From: Qipengyuania aquimaris
GTDB lineage: Bacteria; Pseudomonadota; Alphaproteobacteria; Sphingomonadales; Sphingomonadaceae
Direction of reading: 5' to 3'
DNA length: 64,000 nt
Assembly (NCBI RefSeq): GCF_009827445.1
Contig: NZ_WTYI01000001.1
Coordinates: 496,001 to 560,000 of the forward strand
Of the stretch, positions 42,525-51,026 are shown one piece after another. The notes under the pieces were generated by a model. That model made no database searches, was not told where the DNA came from, and saw nothing but the letters and a program-made list of their open reading frames with translations. A program made the translations under genes and the position numbers. Position 1 is the stretch's first letter; each line of letters begins with the position of its first letter.

Positions 42525-43796
42525 TTATCGCCAACTTTCGATCCACGTCCAGACCGCGAAACTGTCAGAGCGTTGGAGTGGTTCTGCGGCGAGGATCGGA
42601 TAGAAAAATACAAACAGCAGAACGCTTGCGACCGGCACCGCAATTGCCAGCTTTCGCCAGCGTGCTTTCCATAAATCGTCGAGCGAGAGGGCCAGCGCGA
42701 TCAACAGAAAACCGCTCGGCAGGAAGTAGTGATAATAGAATTGCGTGGACTTCTGGGCGAATAGCCAGAGGCCGAGGCTGACCCCGTACAGCAGGGCGAT
42801 CGCACCGTGAGCGGCCTCGCGATGCATTATTCCGCGCAGCGCACACCACACGATCGCAGGCAGGCCGAGCAACATCGTCAAAGGGTTGCCGACAAGCATG
42901 ACGCCGCGCTGGGCCCGGTCGACCTCTTCATAGAGATACCAGATCGCACGCAAGTTCAGCATCCATTCCGGCCAGGTGGATTCGTAAGGATGCCTCGTCA
43001 GTACCTGTGTTTGCAGGTCGAGCATGAGCCGGTGGTGCGCAAGGATCCCGTTCTCGATCCCATTCACTTCGAACGAATACCCGGGTGAGAAAGTTATCCA
43101 GTAGACCGCCAGGGGTACCAGCCCCAGCCAGATAAATGCTTCTGCGAGCGTAATTCCGGGCACGGGCGAGCCGCGGCGCGAGAGCACAAGGCGCCTGCGT
43201 CCGGCTTTCCAGCGCAGCGCCAAGAAAGCGAGGCCCGGGACCATCGCAACAGGGACGGCATTCCATTTGCTCGCCAATGCAAGGCCGAGCGCGACGCCCG
43301 CCAGCGCCAGCCTCCACCGGCCGGTCTCCGGTTCGCGCATGGCTCCAGCCAGCTGCCAGAATGCCGTTGCCAGCGCCGCAATCATGAAGATGTCGAGCAT
43401 GGCGATGCGCGCATGGACGAAGAGGTGGAATCCCGTCGCGAGGAAGACGCCCGACGTGAGCGTGGCAAACCTGCTGAGCGTTGCGAACCAAACGGCGCGC
43501 ATGGAGGCGAACAGGGCAAGCATCCCGGCGATCGAGGGTAAAATGCGCCAGCCCCACGAATTATCACCCAGGATGGCGATTCCCAGCGCGATCATCTCCT
43601 TGCCGAACAAGGGATGCTCGCGGTTGTTGAACTGCTCCAGGATGAGCAACTCGCGCGCCGCGGGCACGTAATGCACTTCGTCGAAGTAAGGAGCGCTCGG
43701 GATGGCGAGGTTCCACAGGACGAGCAGCCAGAAGCCGAGTGCCAGCGCTACGCACCAGCCAAGAGGATCCAGAGGCTGCTCGGGTGCGCGCGTCAT
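42525..43796 (-). CDS. PMT/GT39-type membrane glycosyltransferase
   Basis: 423 residues from ATG 43796 (a GTG sits directly before it; the open frame to 43916 is not supported). Ten or more membrane helices; the first loop has PYFDEVHYVPAARELLIL and NREHPLFGKEMIALGI, the acidic DE pair and REHP of dolichyl-phosphate mannose protein mannosyltransferases. It would move a sugar from a polyprenyl carrier to protein or lipid in the periplasm. Neighbour of the GT2-GtrA gene, convergent. Confidence 0.85.
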   Translation of the reverse strand: MTRAPEQPLDPLGWCVALALGFWLLVLWNLAIPSAPYFDEVHYVPAARELLILEQFNNREHPLFGKEMIALGIAILGDNSWGWRILPSIAGMLALFASMRAVWFATLSRFATLTSGVFLATGFHLFVHARIAMLDIFMIAALATAFWQLAGAMREPETGRWRLALAGVALGLALASKWNAVPVAMVPGLAFLALRWKAGRRRLVLSRRGSPVPGITLAEAFIWLGLVPLAVYWITFSPGYSFEVNGIENGILAHHRLMLDLQTQVLTRHPYESTWPEWMLNLRAIWYLYEEVDRAQRGVMLVGNPLTMLLGLPAIVWCALRGIMHREAAHGAIALLYGVSLGLWLFAQKSTQFYYHYFLPSGFLLIALALSLDDLWKARWRKLAIAVPVASVLLFVFFYPILAAEPLQRSDSFAVWTWIESWR

Positions 43797-43839
43797 CACG
43801 CGCTGGCTTAAGCAGCGGCGGGGCGCGCCGCAACCCGGA

Positions 43840-44232
43840 TCATTTTTCCATGCGCGCTTCCAGCCAGAAAAGGCGCGCGACCATCGCCAAAAGTCCGATG
43901 CTCGCCGTGGCAGCAACGAAGAGAGTCCACGGGATCATCCTCATCCCGGCGGCGCGTGCGCGCGGCGCGATGAGGAACACTGCAAGGACGACGGCGAAAA
44001 GCAGGTCCCACCAGACCTGGACGCCCCACAGGTTCTGGGTGTGATTGGTCCAGACGAGCAAAACGCCTTCGCGTGCGATCGTGACGGCGGTGAATGCGCC
44101 GAACCCGGCTGCCAATGCCGCCGCCAGTATTGCGCTGCCGGTCTTTGGCGAACCGGAAAGGACGTAAACGAGGGCGAGCATGGCCGATCCCAAGCCGGCG
44201 GCAGCGAGGATTTCGAAGGCGGACACTGACAT
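43840..44232 (-). CDS. Small four-helix membrane protein under TetR-type control
   Basis: 130 residues with four hydrophobic helices; a loop TNHTQNLWGVQVWWDLLFAV leads into helix 3, and the end is basic (ARLFWLEARMEK). Family not recognised, although the loop and helix 3 recall DUF2834-like proteins. The ATG at 44232 has GGAG only one or two bases upstream, so the GTG at 44226 may be the real start. It is divergent from the TetR-type regulator and separated from it by the double palindrome at 44245-44290, so it is a likely target. Confidence 0.75.
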   Translation of the reverse strand: MSVSAFEILAAAGLGSAMLALVYVLSGSPKTGSAILAAALAAGFGAFTAVTIAREGVLLVWTNHTQNLWGVQVWWDLLFAVVLAVFLIAPRARAAGMRMIPWTLFVAATASIGLLAMVARLFWLEARMEK

Positions 44233-44244
44233 TCTCCGAGTCGT

Positions 44245-44290
44245 TTGTAGCGAGTGCTACACTTGTAGCTGTGTGTAGCACTCGCTACAA
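44245..44290. promoter_or_regulatory. Double palindromic operator between a TetR-type regulator and a membrane protein
   Basis: An 18-base unit TTGTAGCGAGTGCTACAC (44245-44262) is repeated in perfect inverse at 44273-44290, with a 10-base spacer that itself starts TTGTAGCT. Each arm contains its own TGTAGC-N4-GCTACA palindrome (44246-44261 and 44274-44289), with centres 28 bases apart. The sequence sits directly before both start codons. Confidence 0.85.
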
Positions 44291-44297
44291 GTCGCGC

Positions 44298-44837
44298 ATG
44301 AAAGCGACCAGGATGTCCCGGGATACCTTACTCCCTATCCTTTCTGCCCATGTGCTTCAGCACGGTTTGGGCGGCCTGTCGCTTCGTCCGCTTGCCAAGT
44401 CTGCGAACACGAGCGACCGGATGCTGCTGTATCATTTCGACAGCAAGGAACAGCTGGTCACGGCCTTGCTGGATCACCTGGCGATGCAGTTCACACTCGC
44501 GCTTGATAGCCATTTCCCCGCAGAACGATCGCCCTCGCGCCGCGCCTGCGCAGAGGCGGTGTACGAAATCACGGGGCAATCCGATTTCGCTCCCTTCCTT
44601 CGCGTGTGGTGGGACATCGTGGCCGGATGCGCTGGCGGTAATGCGGCCTATCTCGGTGCTGCGGGCCGGATCATGGACCAGTTGCTGGTTTGGGTCGTCG
44701 ATCATCTACCCGAAGACGATCCCGATCCCCGCGGAGGAGCACGCGCAGTCCTAACGGTGATCGAGGGCGCGCAAATGCTCAGGGTCATCGGCCGTGACGA
44801 GATCGCCAAAGCGGGGCTTTGCGCCCTCGAAGGCTGA
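44298..44837 (+). CDS. TetR/AcrR-type transcriptional regulator
   Basis: 179 residues from ATG 44298. The N-terminal HTH has GLGGLSLRPLAKSANTSDRM and LYHFDSKEQLVTALLDHLA, the classic TetR recognition helix with its YHF motif; the rest is a helical ligand-binding domain without recognisable identity. The ATG is 7 bases after the operator, without a ribosome site, so the message may be leaderless and autoregulated. A longer open frame back to 44094 crosses the operator and is rejected. metZ follows 40 bases downstream. Confidence 0.9.
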   Translation: MKATRMSRDTLLPILSAHVLQHGLGGLSLRPLAKSANTSDRMLLYHFDSKEQLVTALLDHLAMQFTLALDSHFPAERSPSRRACAEAVYEITGQSDFAPFLRVWWDIVAGCAGGNAAYLGAAGRIMDQLLVWVVDHLPEDDPDPRGGARAVLTVIEGAQMLRVIGRDEIAKAGLCALEG

Positions 44838-44877
44838 CCCGCTTGCGGCAGGCAGTGCGCATGCTATCCCGCAGGCG

Positions 44878-46083
44878 ATGAAGAAAACCACCGGAACCGA
44901 CCGCTCGATTACCTCAAACTGGCGTCCTGCCACGCAGGCTGTGCGCGGCGGCACCTGGCGCAGCGAACATGGTGAGACGAGCGAGGCCCTGTTCCTGACC
45001 TCGGGCTATACCTACGACAATGCGCAAACCGTAGCGGACCGCTTCGCGGGCGAGGCGGACGGGATGACCTATTCCCGGCTCCAGAATCCGACCGTCGCTA
45101 TGCTGGAAGAACGCATCGCCCTGATGGAAGGCGCCGAAGCTTGCCGCGCGCAGGCGAGCGGGATGGCAGCGATGACGACCGCTCTGCTATGCCAGGTCTC
45201 GGCCGGCGACCATGTCGTCGGTGCGCGGGCCGCCTTCGGTTCGTGCCGCTGGCTGCTGGATCATCTCCTCCCGCGCTTCGGTATCGAGACTACCGTCGTA
45301 GACAGCGCCGATGACGACGCTTGGGAAGCAGCCATTCGCCCGAACACCAAGGTTTTCTTTTTCGAGACCCCGGCAAACCCGACGCTCGATGTGGTCGATC
45401 TTGCCCATGTCTGCGAGGTTGCGCGTGCGCACGGGATCACGACCGTTGTCGACAATGCCTTTGCCACCAGCGCGCTCCAGAGGCCGATGGATTTCGGTGC
45501 GGACGTGGTGGCTTACAGCGCGACAAAGCTGATGGACGGGCAGGGCAGGGTGCTCGCCGGGGCCGTATGCGGTTCGCAGGAATGGATCGACGAAGTCCTG
45601 CTGCCGTTCCAGCGCAACACCGGCCCCAATTGCGCGCCGTTCAATGCTTGGGTCGTCCTGAAGGGCTTGGAGACGCTAAGCCTCAGGGCACATCGGCAGA
45701 GCGAGAATGCCGTGGAACTCGGCAAATCGATCGAAGCGCGTGTGCCCAAACTGTTGCATCCCGGCCTCCCGAGCCACCCGCGCCACGAATTGGCCAAGCG
45801 CCAGATGAGCGCCACAGGCCCGATTTTCGCCTTCGATGTCGGCGATAGGAAGACCGCTTTTGCCATCTTGGATGCGCTCCGGCTGGTCGATATCTCGAAC
45901 AATATCGGCGATGCGCGCAGCCTGATGTGTCACCCCGCCAGCACCACCCATGCCGGGATGACGCAGGAGGCGCGCGACGAAATGGGCGTGACCGAAGGAC
46001 TGCTGCGGATCAATGTCGGCCTGGAAGACGTCGAGGACATCAAGGAAGATTTCGACCAGGCACTGAAGGCGGCCGGACTATGA
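44878..46083 (+). CDS. metZ: O-succinylhomoserine sulfhydrylase (or related Cys/Met PLP enzyme)
   Basis: 401 residues from ATG 44878. Cys/Met metabolism PLP family: TSGYTYDNAQTVADRFAG, YSRLQNPTVAMLEERIA, PLP lysine in AYSATKLMDGQGRVLAGAV and the C-terminal SLMCHPASTTHAGM. The combination fits O-succinylhomoserine sulfhydrylase (MetZ), which makes homocysteine from O-succinylhomoserine and sulfide in the direct methionine route. Its stop overlaps the DsbA-like gene start (ATGA). Confidence 0.9.
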   Translation: MKKTTGTDRSITSNWRPATQAVRGGTWRSEHGETSEALFLTSGYTYDNAQTVADRFAGEADGMTYSRLQNPTVAMLEERIALMEGAEACRAQASGMAAMTTALLCQVSAGDHVVGARAAFGSCRWLLDHLLPRFGIETTVVDSADDDAWEAAIRPNTKVFFFETPANPTLDVVDLAHVCEVARAHGITTVVDNAFATSALQRPMDFGADVVAYSATKLMDGQGRVLAGAVCGSQEWIDEVLLPFQRNTGPNCAPFNAWVVLKGLETLSLRAHRQSENAVELGKSIEARVPKLLHPGLPSHPRHELAKRQMSATGPIFAFDVGDRKTAFAILDALRLVDISNNIGDARSLMCHPASTTHAGMTQEARDEMGVTEGLLRINVGLEDVEDIKEDFDQALKAAGL

Positions 46084-46691
46084 GCAAAACGATAGAACTG
46101 ATCCTCGATCTGGGTGCTCCCAACGGCTATCTCGCCTGGTATCCGCTCAAGGAAATCATCGAGCGAACCGGAGCGAGCTTGCAGGTCACGCCGGTATTTC
46201 TTGGCGGGATGCACAAGCTGACCGGCAATTCTCCGCCGATGATGCGCGATGCCAATGTGAAGGGCAAAGTCCCCTACGCCGCGCTCGAATTCCAGCGATT
46301 CATCGACCGGCACGAGCTGTCGGCTTTCCGGATGCACCCGAATTTGCCGTTCAACACGATCCTGCTCCAACGCATACTCATAGCGTCGAGCGATCAGGAA
46401 GAGATGCAGCGGCTTGTCGACCTGTTCCAGCCAGCCGTGTGGGAGCGCAATATCGATTGCAGCGACGTCGACGTGGTCGGCAGCGTTTTGGAGGAGAGCG
46501 GCTTCGATGCCGAACGTTTCCTCAAGGCGGCGCAGGATCCGGACGTGAAACAGAAGCTGATCGATAGCACCCAGTCAGCCGTCGACCGCGGTGCTTTCGG
46601 CATCCCGACCTTTTTCATCGGCGATGAAATGTGGTTCGGAAAGGAACGCCTGGAGCAGATCGAAGCCTATCTGACGGGCGGGAAGCCCTGA
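46080..46691 (+). CDS. DsbA-like thioredoxin-fold protein (HCCA isomerase type)
   Basis: 203 residues, start coupled to metZ by ATGA. It begins with LILDLGAPNGYLAWYPLKEI, continues with LPFNTILLQRILIASS and ends with FGIPTFFIGDEMWFGKERL, the pattern of 2-hydroxychromene-2-carboxylate isomerase/DsbA kappa-class glutathione transferases. No CXXC active site. Likely a glutathione-dependent isomerase or transferase. The link to methionine/sulfur metabolism is only positional. Confidence 0.85.
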   Translation: MSKTIELILDLGAPNGYLAWYPLKEIIERTGASLQVTPVFLGGMHKLTGNSPPMMRDANVKGKVPYAALEFQRFIDRHELSAFRMHPNLPFNTILLQRILIASSDQEEMQRLVDLFQPAVWERNIDCSDVDVVGSVLEESGFDAERFLKAAQDPDVKQKLIDSTQSAVDRGAFGIPTFFIGDEMWFGKERLEQIEAYLTGGKP

Positions 46692-46695
46692 CCGG

Positions 46696-47094
46696 TCAGG
46701 TCGGCAGATAGATCGATTTCGTCTGCGTCAGCCTGATCGGGGGCAAGGGCGCGAAGGGAATGATCGGCTGGATCACGATCGTCATGGTCATCGTGCCGGT
46801 CTCCGTATTGTTGACCGTTGCGCGATTGAAGGTGAGCGTCTGGACGGCGTTGGGTGCCACCCCGACGAGCGATTGGCGCGTCACGGAAATCACGTCCGCA
46901 TCGCTCGCTGTACGCTCGACCTTGGCATAGCGCAGGCCTTCACCCATCGCATTGCGCATCGAGCCGTTGGCGTTGAACACCAGGCCGAAGTTGAGGATGC
47001 CGATCATCAACGCAATCAGGACGGGCAGGGCTATGGCGAATTCGACGCCGAAGGAGCCCGCATCATCGCGGCGAAGGTTCCGGGCGAGCGCCAT
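46696..47094 (-). CDS. TadE-like pilus assembly protein
   Basis: 132 residues from ATG 47094, which overlaps the preceding TadE-like stop by one base; a longer open frame to 47637 is a shadow. Short basic N-terminus and one hydrophobic segment, RRDDAGSFGVEFAIALPVLI, with the TadE hallmark glutamate, then a beta-rich periplasmic part. TadE proteins are pseudopilins of the tight-adherence (Tad/Flp) machine. Third gene of a minus-strand set. Confidence 0.85.
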   Translation of the reverse strand: MALARNLRRDDAGSFGVEFAIALPVLIALMIGILNFGLVFNANGSMRNAMGEGLRYAKVERTASDADVISVTRQSLVGVAPNAVQTLTFNRATVNNTETGTMTMTIVIQPIIPFAPLPPIRLTQTKSIYLPT

Positions 47095-47573
47095 CACTGG
47101 AGCCTCACGATGCTGTCGCCGGTTACCGTCGTGCCTTCGTAGGCAGCGACCTCGCCCGTGAACATTCCGGCGAGCCCGCGCCAGTTGAACCCGGTGGCAA
47201 CCGGTTCGACGATCGAAACACTGACGAAACGCTTGGGCACTTCGCCGGCGGCACAGGTATCGTTGAAACTGCTCATGACCGTGCCGTTGCATTCCAGGAT
47301 ATAGGTCACGGTGACATCGCTCGCAGGCCGACCGCTGGCGGCCATGGCTTCGGCGACGAGATAGCTGGTGTCCGTGCTGGTCGGGCGCTTGGCCAGGGCG
47401 AGGTCCGTCGTGCGCTGCGCGGCCTGTTCCAGGTCGATGCGCGAGGCGACGATGATCGACAGGTCGGTCATGCCAAGGAACATGAGTGCGAGCAGCGGTG
47501 CGGTCAGGGCCAGCTCGACAAAGCCGACGCCCGAAATGTCGTCGCGAAGCTTGCGGAAGAAATGGAACAGCAT
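47094..47573 (-). CDS. TadE family protein
   Basis: 159 residues. RDDISGVGFVELALTAPLLA at the start gives the prepilin-like segment with the conserved Glu. Two cysteines in the mature part (ILECNGTV and NDTCAAGE) could form a disulfide. Located between TadE-like 46696 and TadG-like 47577, with 3 bases from the TadG stop. No Flp pilin, CpaA-F or TadB/C genes are in the window. Confidence 0.85.
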   Translation of the reverse strand: MLFHFFRKLRDDISGVGFVELALTAPLLALMFLGMTDLSIIVASRIDLEQAAQRTTDLALAKRPTSTDTSYLVAEAMAASGRPASDVTVTYILECNGTVMSSFNDTCAAGEVPKRFVSVSIVEPVATGFNWRGLAGMFTGEVAAYEGTTVTGDSIVRLQ

Positions 47574-47576
47574 GGC

Positions 47577-48842
47577 TTACTCCACTACCCGGATGGTGAA
47601 TGCGGCGGTGTTGATGGCGGTCAAGTCGGGATCGCAATTATTGTCGATATTGTTTGCGCCGCCGAAGCTGACCCGGTTCGTCACGATCAGTAGGCACTGG
47701 GCGGTTTGCGCCGAATCCCCGTTGTAGGTCAGGTCGCTGGTGGGGAAGTAGATAGCCCCGTGCAGATTGATGTTCGACCCGCCATTGATCGTGTTGCTGA
47801 GGTCGGAAGAGATACGGTCCTGGTAGAACAGGATGCCGCCCCACAGGGGATCCTCGGCCATTGTTTGCGCCTTGATGTCGATGTCGGCGCCGCCGTTGAT
47901 GGACAGCGTTGCGACTGTATTGGGGCTACTTCCGGTGAGGACTATGGTTACACCGCCGGTCGTGCCCGGGGCCATCCGCAATACTGCGCCTGAGTTTACC
48001 GTAAGGGTGCCGCCGTGGATTACGTATACACCGGGATTGAAATAGGCCGTCCCGGCAATGCGCAGCCCGTTGTTGTAGCGGCACGGGTTGAGCGTAAGCG
48101 TGTCGCTCGGACGGACGCGGAAGTTGTTCTGGGGGCAATCGTTGTGCCAGGTCAGGTTGCGATCCGCGAGCGGATCCTCGACCGGCAGACCGTAGGAGAC
48201 CAGTGCGGCATCCGCAGGAACATTGCCGCTGCCGTAATCGATGCCGCCGACGCTGAGCACGAGATTGGTGTCGAGATAGCTCGAACCGCCCAAATCGACC
48301 GATACGCCTCCGGGCGAGTTGGAAGATACCGGGCAGCCGAGGTTGACCAGAGCGCTACCGAAGACCTCGATCCCGGTGCCATCGTCTGCCAACGCGCGCA
48401 CACAGGGATTGCCGGTTGCCACTGCAGTTGCGACTGCGCGGGTGCGGATGGTCGGCGGCGTATCGAGGAAGATCGACGAAAAGGCGAGAACCTGGCTTGT
48501 CGTGGCAACCACCTCAATGGCGCCATTGTCACCCGACCATGCGCCCGAGGTGGGCGGGGTGGACACCAGTTCGATCGTGTGGGCGGTGTTGGCGGTGCGC
48601 CCCACTTCGCTTGTGACCGCCGCATTGTGATCGCGGCCGAACGACATGGCGAGTGCGCCTGCGACTGCACCCGTGTCGACCGCCTGCTGCATCTGGCGTT
48701 TCCAGAGATACCACTGGACCGTGTCGACGCTGATGCCGGCCGCACCGATGAGAGCCGTGGTCCCGGCTCCTGCCATGAGCAGGATATTGCCCGAGACGTC
48801 TTTTCTCAGGCGTTTCAGAAATGTCCCGATACGGTTGCGCAT
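47577..48842 (-). CDS. TadG-like pilus assembly protein
   Basis: 421 residues from ATG 48842. N-terminal TadG segment RKDVSGNILLMAGAGTTALIG with one membrane helix, followed by a conserved DTVQWYLWKRQMQQAVDTGA and a long beta-helix-like region with repeated YNNGLRIAGTAYFNPGVYVI and SGAVLRMAPGTTGGVTIVL. TadG is thought to anchor the Tad pilus to the envelope or peptidoglycan. First gene of the minus-strand set; a CtrA-like site lies 77-91 bases upstream. Confidence 0.85.
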   Translation of the reverse strand: MRNRIGTFLKRLRKDVSGNILLMAGAGTTALIGAAGISVDTVQWYLWKRQMQQAVDTGAVAGALAMSFGRDHNAAVTSEVGRTANTAHTIELVSTPPTSGAWSGDNGAIEVVATTSQVLAFSSIFLDTPPTIRTRAVATAVATGNPCVRALADDGTGIEVFGSALVNLGCPVSSNSPGGVSVDLGGSSYLDTNLVLSVGGIDYGSGNVPADAALVSYGLPVEDPLADRNLTWHNDCPQNNFRVRPSDTLTLNPCRYNNGLRIAGTAYFNPGVYVIHGGTLTVNSGAVLRMAPGTTGGVTIVLTGSSPNTVATLSINGGADIDIKAQTMAEDPLWGGILFYQDRISSDLSNTINGGSNINLHGAIYFPTSDLTYNGDSAQTAQCLLIVTNRVSFGGANNIDNNCDPDLTAINTAAFTIRVVE

Positions 48843-48918
48843 CCCTGTTTCCCCGGTCGTCAAATTCGTCACGATCCGGAATTAAACAGGCCTTGCTAAG
48901 AGTTCGTCGCGAACCGCG

Positions 48919-48933
48919 GTAAACCGATGTTAA
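48919..48933. promoter_or_regulatory. CtrA-like site upstream of the Tad genes
   Basis: On the plus strand, GTAA at 48919-48922, 7 bases, then TTAA at 48930-48933, continuing as CC. Compared with the CtrA consensus TTAA-N7-TTAA this is seven of eight. It lies 77-91 bases upstream of the TadG-like ATG. Consistent with CtrA control of pili in alphaproteobacteria, but based on one motif match. Confidence 0.35.
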
Positions 48934-49005
48934 CCATAGGCTCTTTCGAAAGGATCAGCCGGTCACCCGGGATGAATCTGGATACTTGGAGAGCTTTCGG
49001 AGCAA

Positions 49006-49029
49006 AAAACGGCGGATAAATGCCGTTTT
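49006..49029 (-). terminator. Hairpin with T-run on the minus strand, between tadG and apaG
   Basis: AAAACGGC (49006-49013) pairs with GCCGTTTT (49022-49029) around an 8-base loop. Read on the minus strand, the stem is followed by a run of six T residues. It could end ppk-ppx transcripts after they pass antisense through apaG. Confidence 0.4.
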
Positions 49030-49072
49030 GGCGCCCTTGGAACCTTGTCCAGTGCTCGACAATTCCTAACTT

Positions 49073-49480
49073 GTGACTGTGATCAAGGAGCTATTTCAAC
49101 ACGCCGCCACGACCGACGGGATCACCGTCCGGGTCGCCGTGAATTTCCTCCCGGAACAGTCCCAACCCGATGCGGACAAGTGGTTCTGGGTCTATCACAT
49201 CCGGATCGAGAACGGCTCGCACGAAACCGTCCAGCTCAAGACCCGCCACTGGCGCATTACCGATGCGCGCGGAATGGTAGCGCATGTCGATGGCGAAGGT
49301 GTGGTCGGCGAACAGCCTTCGCTCGCCCCGGGGGCAAGCCACGACTATGTATCCGGCTGCCCGTTGGAAACGGCATTTGGATCAATGGAAGGGTTCTACA
49401 CCTTCCACCGCGAAGACGGCTCGCCCTTCGAGGTTCGCATTCCCTTCTTCCCGCTCGCGGCGCCTGCGACCGCGGACTAG
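49073..49480 (+). CDS. apaG: ApaG family protein
   Basis: 135 residues from GTG 49073 (a second GTG at 49079 is possible). The fibronectin-type fold is indicated by WFWVYHIRIENGSHETVQLK, RHWRITDARGMVAHVDGEG and MEGFYTFHREDGSPFEVRIP, the full set of ApaG motifs. Function unsettled; linked to magnesium and diadenosine tetraphosphate phenotypes in enterics. It converges on ppx with seven bases between stops. Confidence 0.92.
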   Translation: MTVIKELFQHAATTDGITVRVAVNFLPEQSQPDADKWFWVYHIRIENGSHETVQLKTRHWRITDARGMVAHVDGEGVVGEQPSLAPGASHDYVSGCPLETAFGSMEGFYTFHREDGSPFEVRIPFFPLAAPATAD

Positions 49481-49487
49481 GTAGGAA

Positions 49488-51026
49488 TTACTCCTCTTCA
49501 TCCTCTTCTTCGAGGTCGTCCTCGAAGTGGAACTCGCCTGTTTTGATCTTGGGTTTGCGATCCAGCCATTCGGCCAGGATCTCGAAGTCCTTCGTCAGCG
49601 GCCATGTAGCCAGCGCTGCGCGGCTGTTGTCGAGGTACAGGACGAGAGACTTCTTCTTCAGCCGCAGGCGGCTCGAGGCCAGGGCCGTTCGCGCTCCTGC
49701 GCCAAGCCTTCGGGCCAGTCGGAAGCCCAAGCCCCAGGTCACGCCCTCACGCAGGTCGTCATCGCAGGCCAGAACGCGCAGCTTCTCCGGAAGTGAGGTG
49801 CGACCGAGGCTGCCGAATAGCGCTGCACACATCATGGCGCGATCGCGCGCGTCGCAATCGATCCAGCGCTTGTCCAGCGCCCATTCGGTGGCGTGGTTGA
49901 CCCGCATATTCGGTTCTACGCGCTGGAGCGCGAGTGCAAGTTGTGCAGCGGCTAGCCGGATCCGCTCGTTCCGTTTTCCCGCGCCATTGGCGAGTTCGAC
50001 AGTCCATCCCACGATGCGGGTGGCGTCAATGATGGGCGCATCGCGCGGCTCTGCGAAGGCGTGAACGCCCGCGAGCAACGGGTCGAGCGAACGGGTGATG
50101 TCGGACAGCTGGCTGAACAGCAGTCCTTCGCGGATGCCCCAGCTGGAGAACACAAGCTGCTCGGGCTTCAATTCGGCCAGCAGAGGACGAAGAAGCGCAG
50201 CCGCATCAGGAAGATAATTGGCGCGCATGTCCGAGATTCCGGAAATCTGCACCAGTTCGTCGGGATCGGCGTCCACGAGATCGTCAGCCAGTTTCTTCGC
50301 GTCTTCTACCGAGAGGCAAAAGCCGTGCGGATCGGTTAGCGGGTAGTCGCTGTCGCGCATGGCGTAATGGGCAAGTGCGCGCCAAGTGCCGCCAATCATG
50401 TATAGCGGCCCGCCATGGTTCGATGCCCAACCGACTTGCGAAAGCGCTTCATGCACTGTCGCGCCGAAGTCGTCTGCTGCGGCGCGCTGTGCCGGGAGAC
50501 GCAGGGTTCCAAACGGCAGGCTGACGGCGTCCTTGCACTCGCCTTCACCGATCGACACCAGTTCGAGGCTGCCGCCGCCAAGGTCAGCGACCATGCCGTG
50601 GGTTCCGGGAAAGGCCCCGATCGCGCCGAACGCCGATGCGCAGGCCTCTTCTTCGCCGGACAGGAGGCGAGGCGACAGGCCAAGCGCTTCGACGCGTGAC
50701 AGGAATTCTGCGCCGTTCGACGCATCGCGTGCGGCGGCGGTGGCTACGGTCTGGACATTGTCGATACCGCGGTCCTGAATGATGAGCGCATAACGTTCGA
50801 GCGCAGCCAGCGCTTCGTCCATCGCTTCGTCGGGAATGCGGCCGGTTTCCGAAAGGTCGCGTCCCAGCCGCGCAGCGACCTTCTCGTTCCACACTGTCTC
50901 GGGCGCACGCGCGGTTCCTTCGTAAAGGACGAGGCGCACGGTGTTCGAACCGATGTCGATTACGGCTCGGGGCGGATGGAGGAGGCGTCTCTGCCACTTG
51001 GCGCCGCTCGTCTTCACTGAAGTCAT
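49488..51026 (-). CDS. ppx: Exopolyphosphatase
   Basis: 512 residues. The ASKHA-type ATPase start is AVIDIGSNTVRLVLYEGTA; DLGGGSLELVSIGEGE and VGWTVELANGAGKR complete the Ppx/GppA core, and the C-terminal HD-like region is present. It degrades polyphosphate from the end; a role in ppGpp turnover (GppA) is possible. Start is in a four-base ATGA overlap with ppk, so synthesis and breakdown enzymes are coupled. The C-terminus is very acidic (Asp/Glu run). Confidence 0.93.
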   Translation of the reverse strand: MTSVKTSGAKWQRRLLHPPRAVIDIGSNTVRLVLYEGTARAPETVWNEKVAARLGRDLSETGRIPDEAMDEALAALERYALIIQDRGIDNVQTVATAAARDASNGAEFLSRVEALGLSPRLLSGEEEACASAFGAIGAFPGTHGMVADLGGGSLELVSIGEGECKDAVSLPFGTLRLPAQRAAADDFGATVHEALSQVGWASNHGGPLYMIGGTWRALAHYAMRDSDYPLTDPHGFCLSVEDAKKLADDLVDADPDELVQISGISDMRANYLPDAAALLRPLLAELKPEQLVFSSWGIREGLLFSQLSDITRSLDPLLAGVHAFAEPRDAPIIDATRIVGWTVELANGAGKRNERIRLAAAQLALALQRVEPNMRVNHATEWALDKRWIDCDARDRAMMCAALFGSLGRTSLPEKLRVLACDDDLREGVTWGLGFRLARRLGAGARTALASSRLRLKKKSLVLYLDNSRAALATWPLTKDFEILAEWLDRKPKIKTGEFHFEDDLEEEDEEE

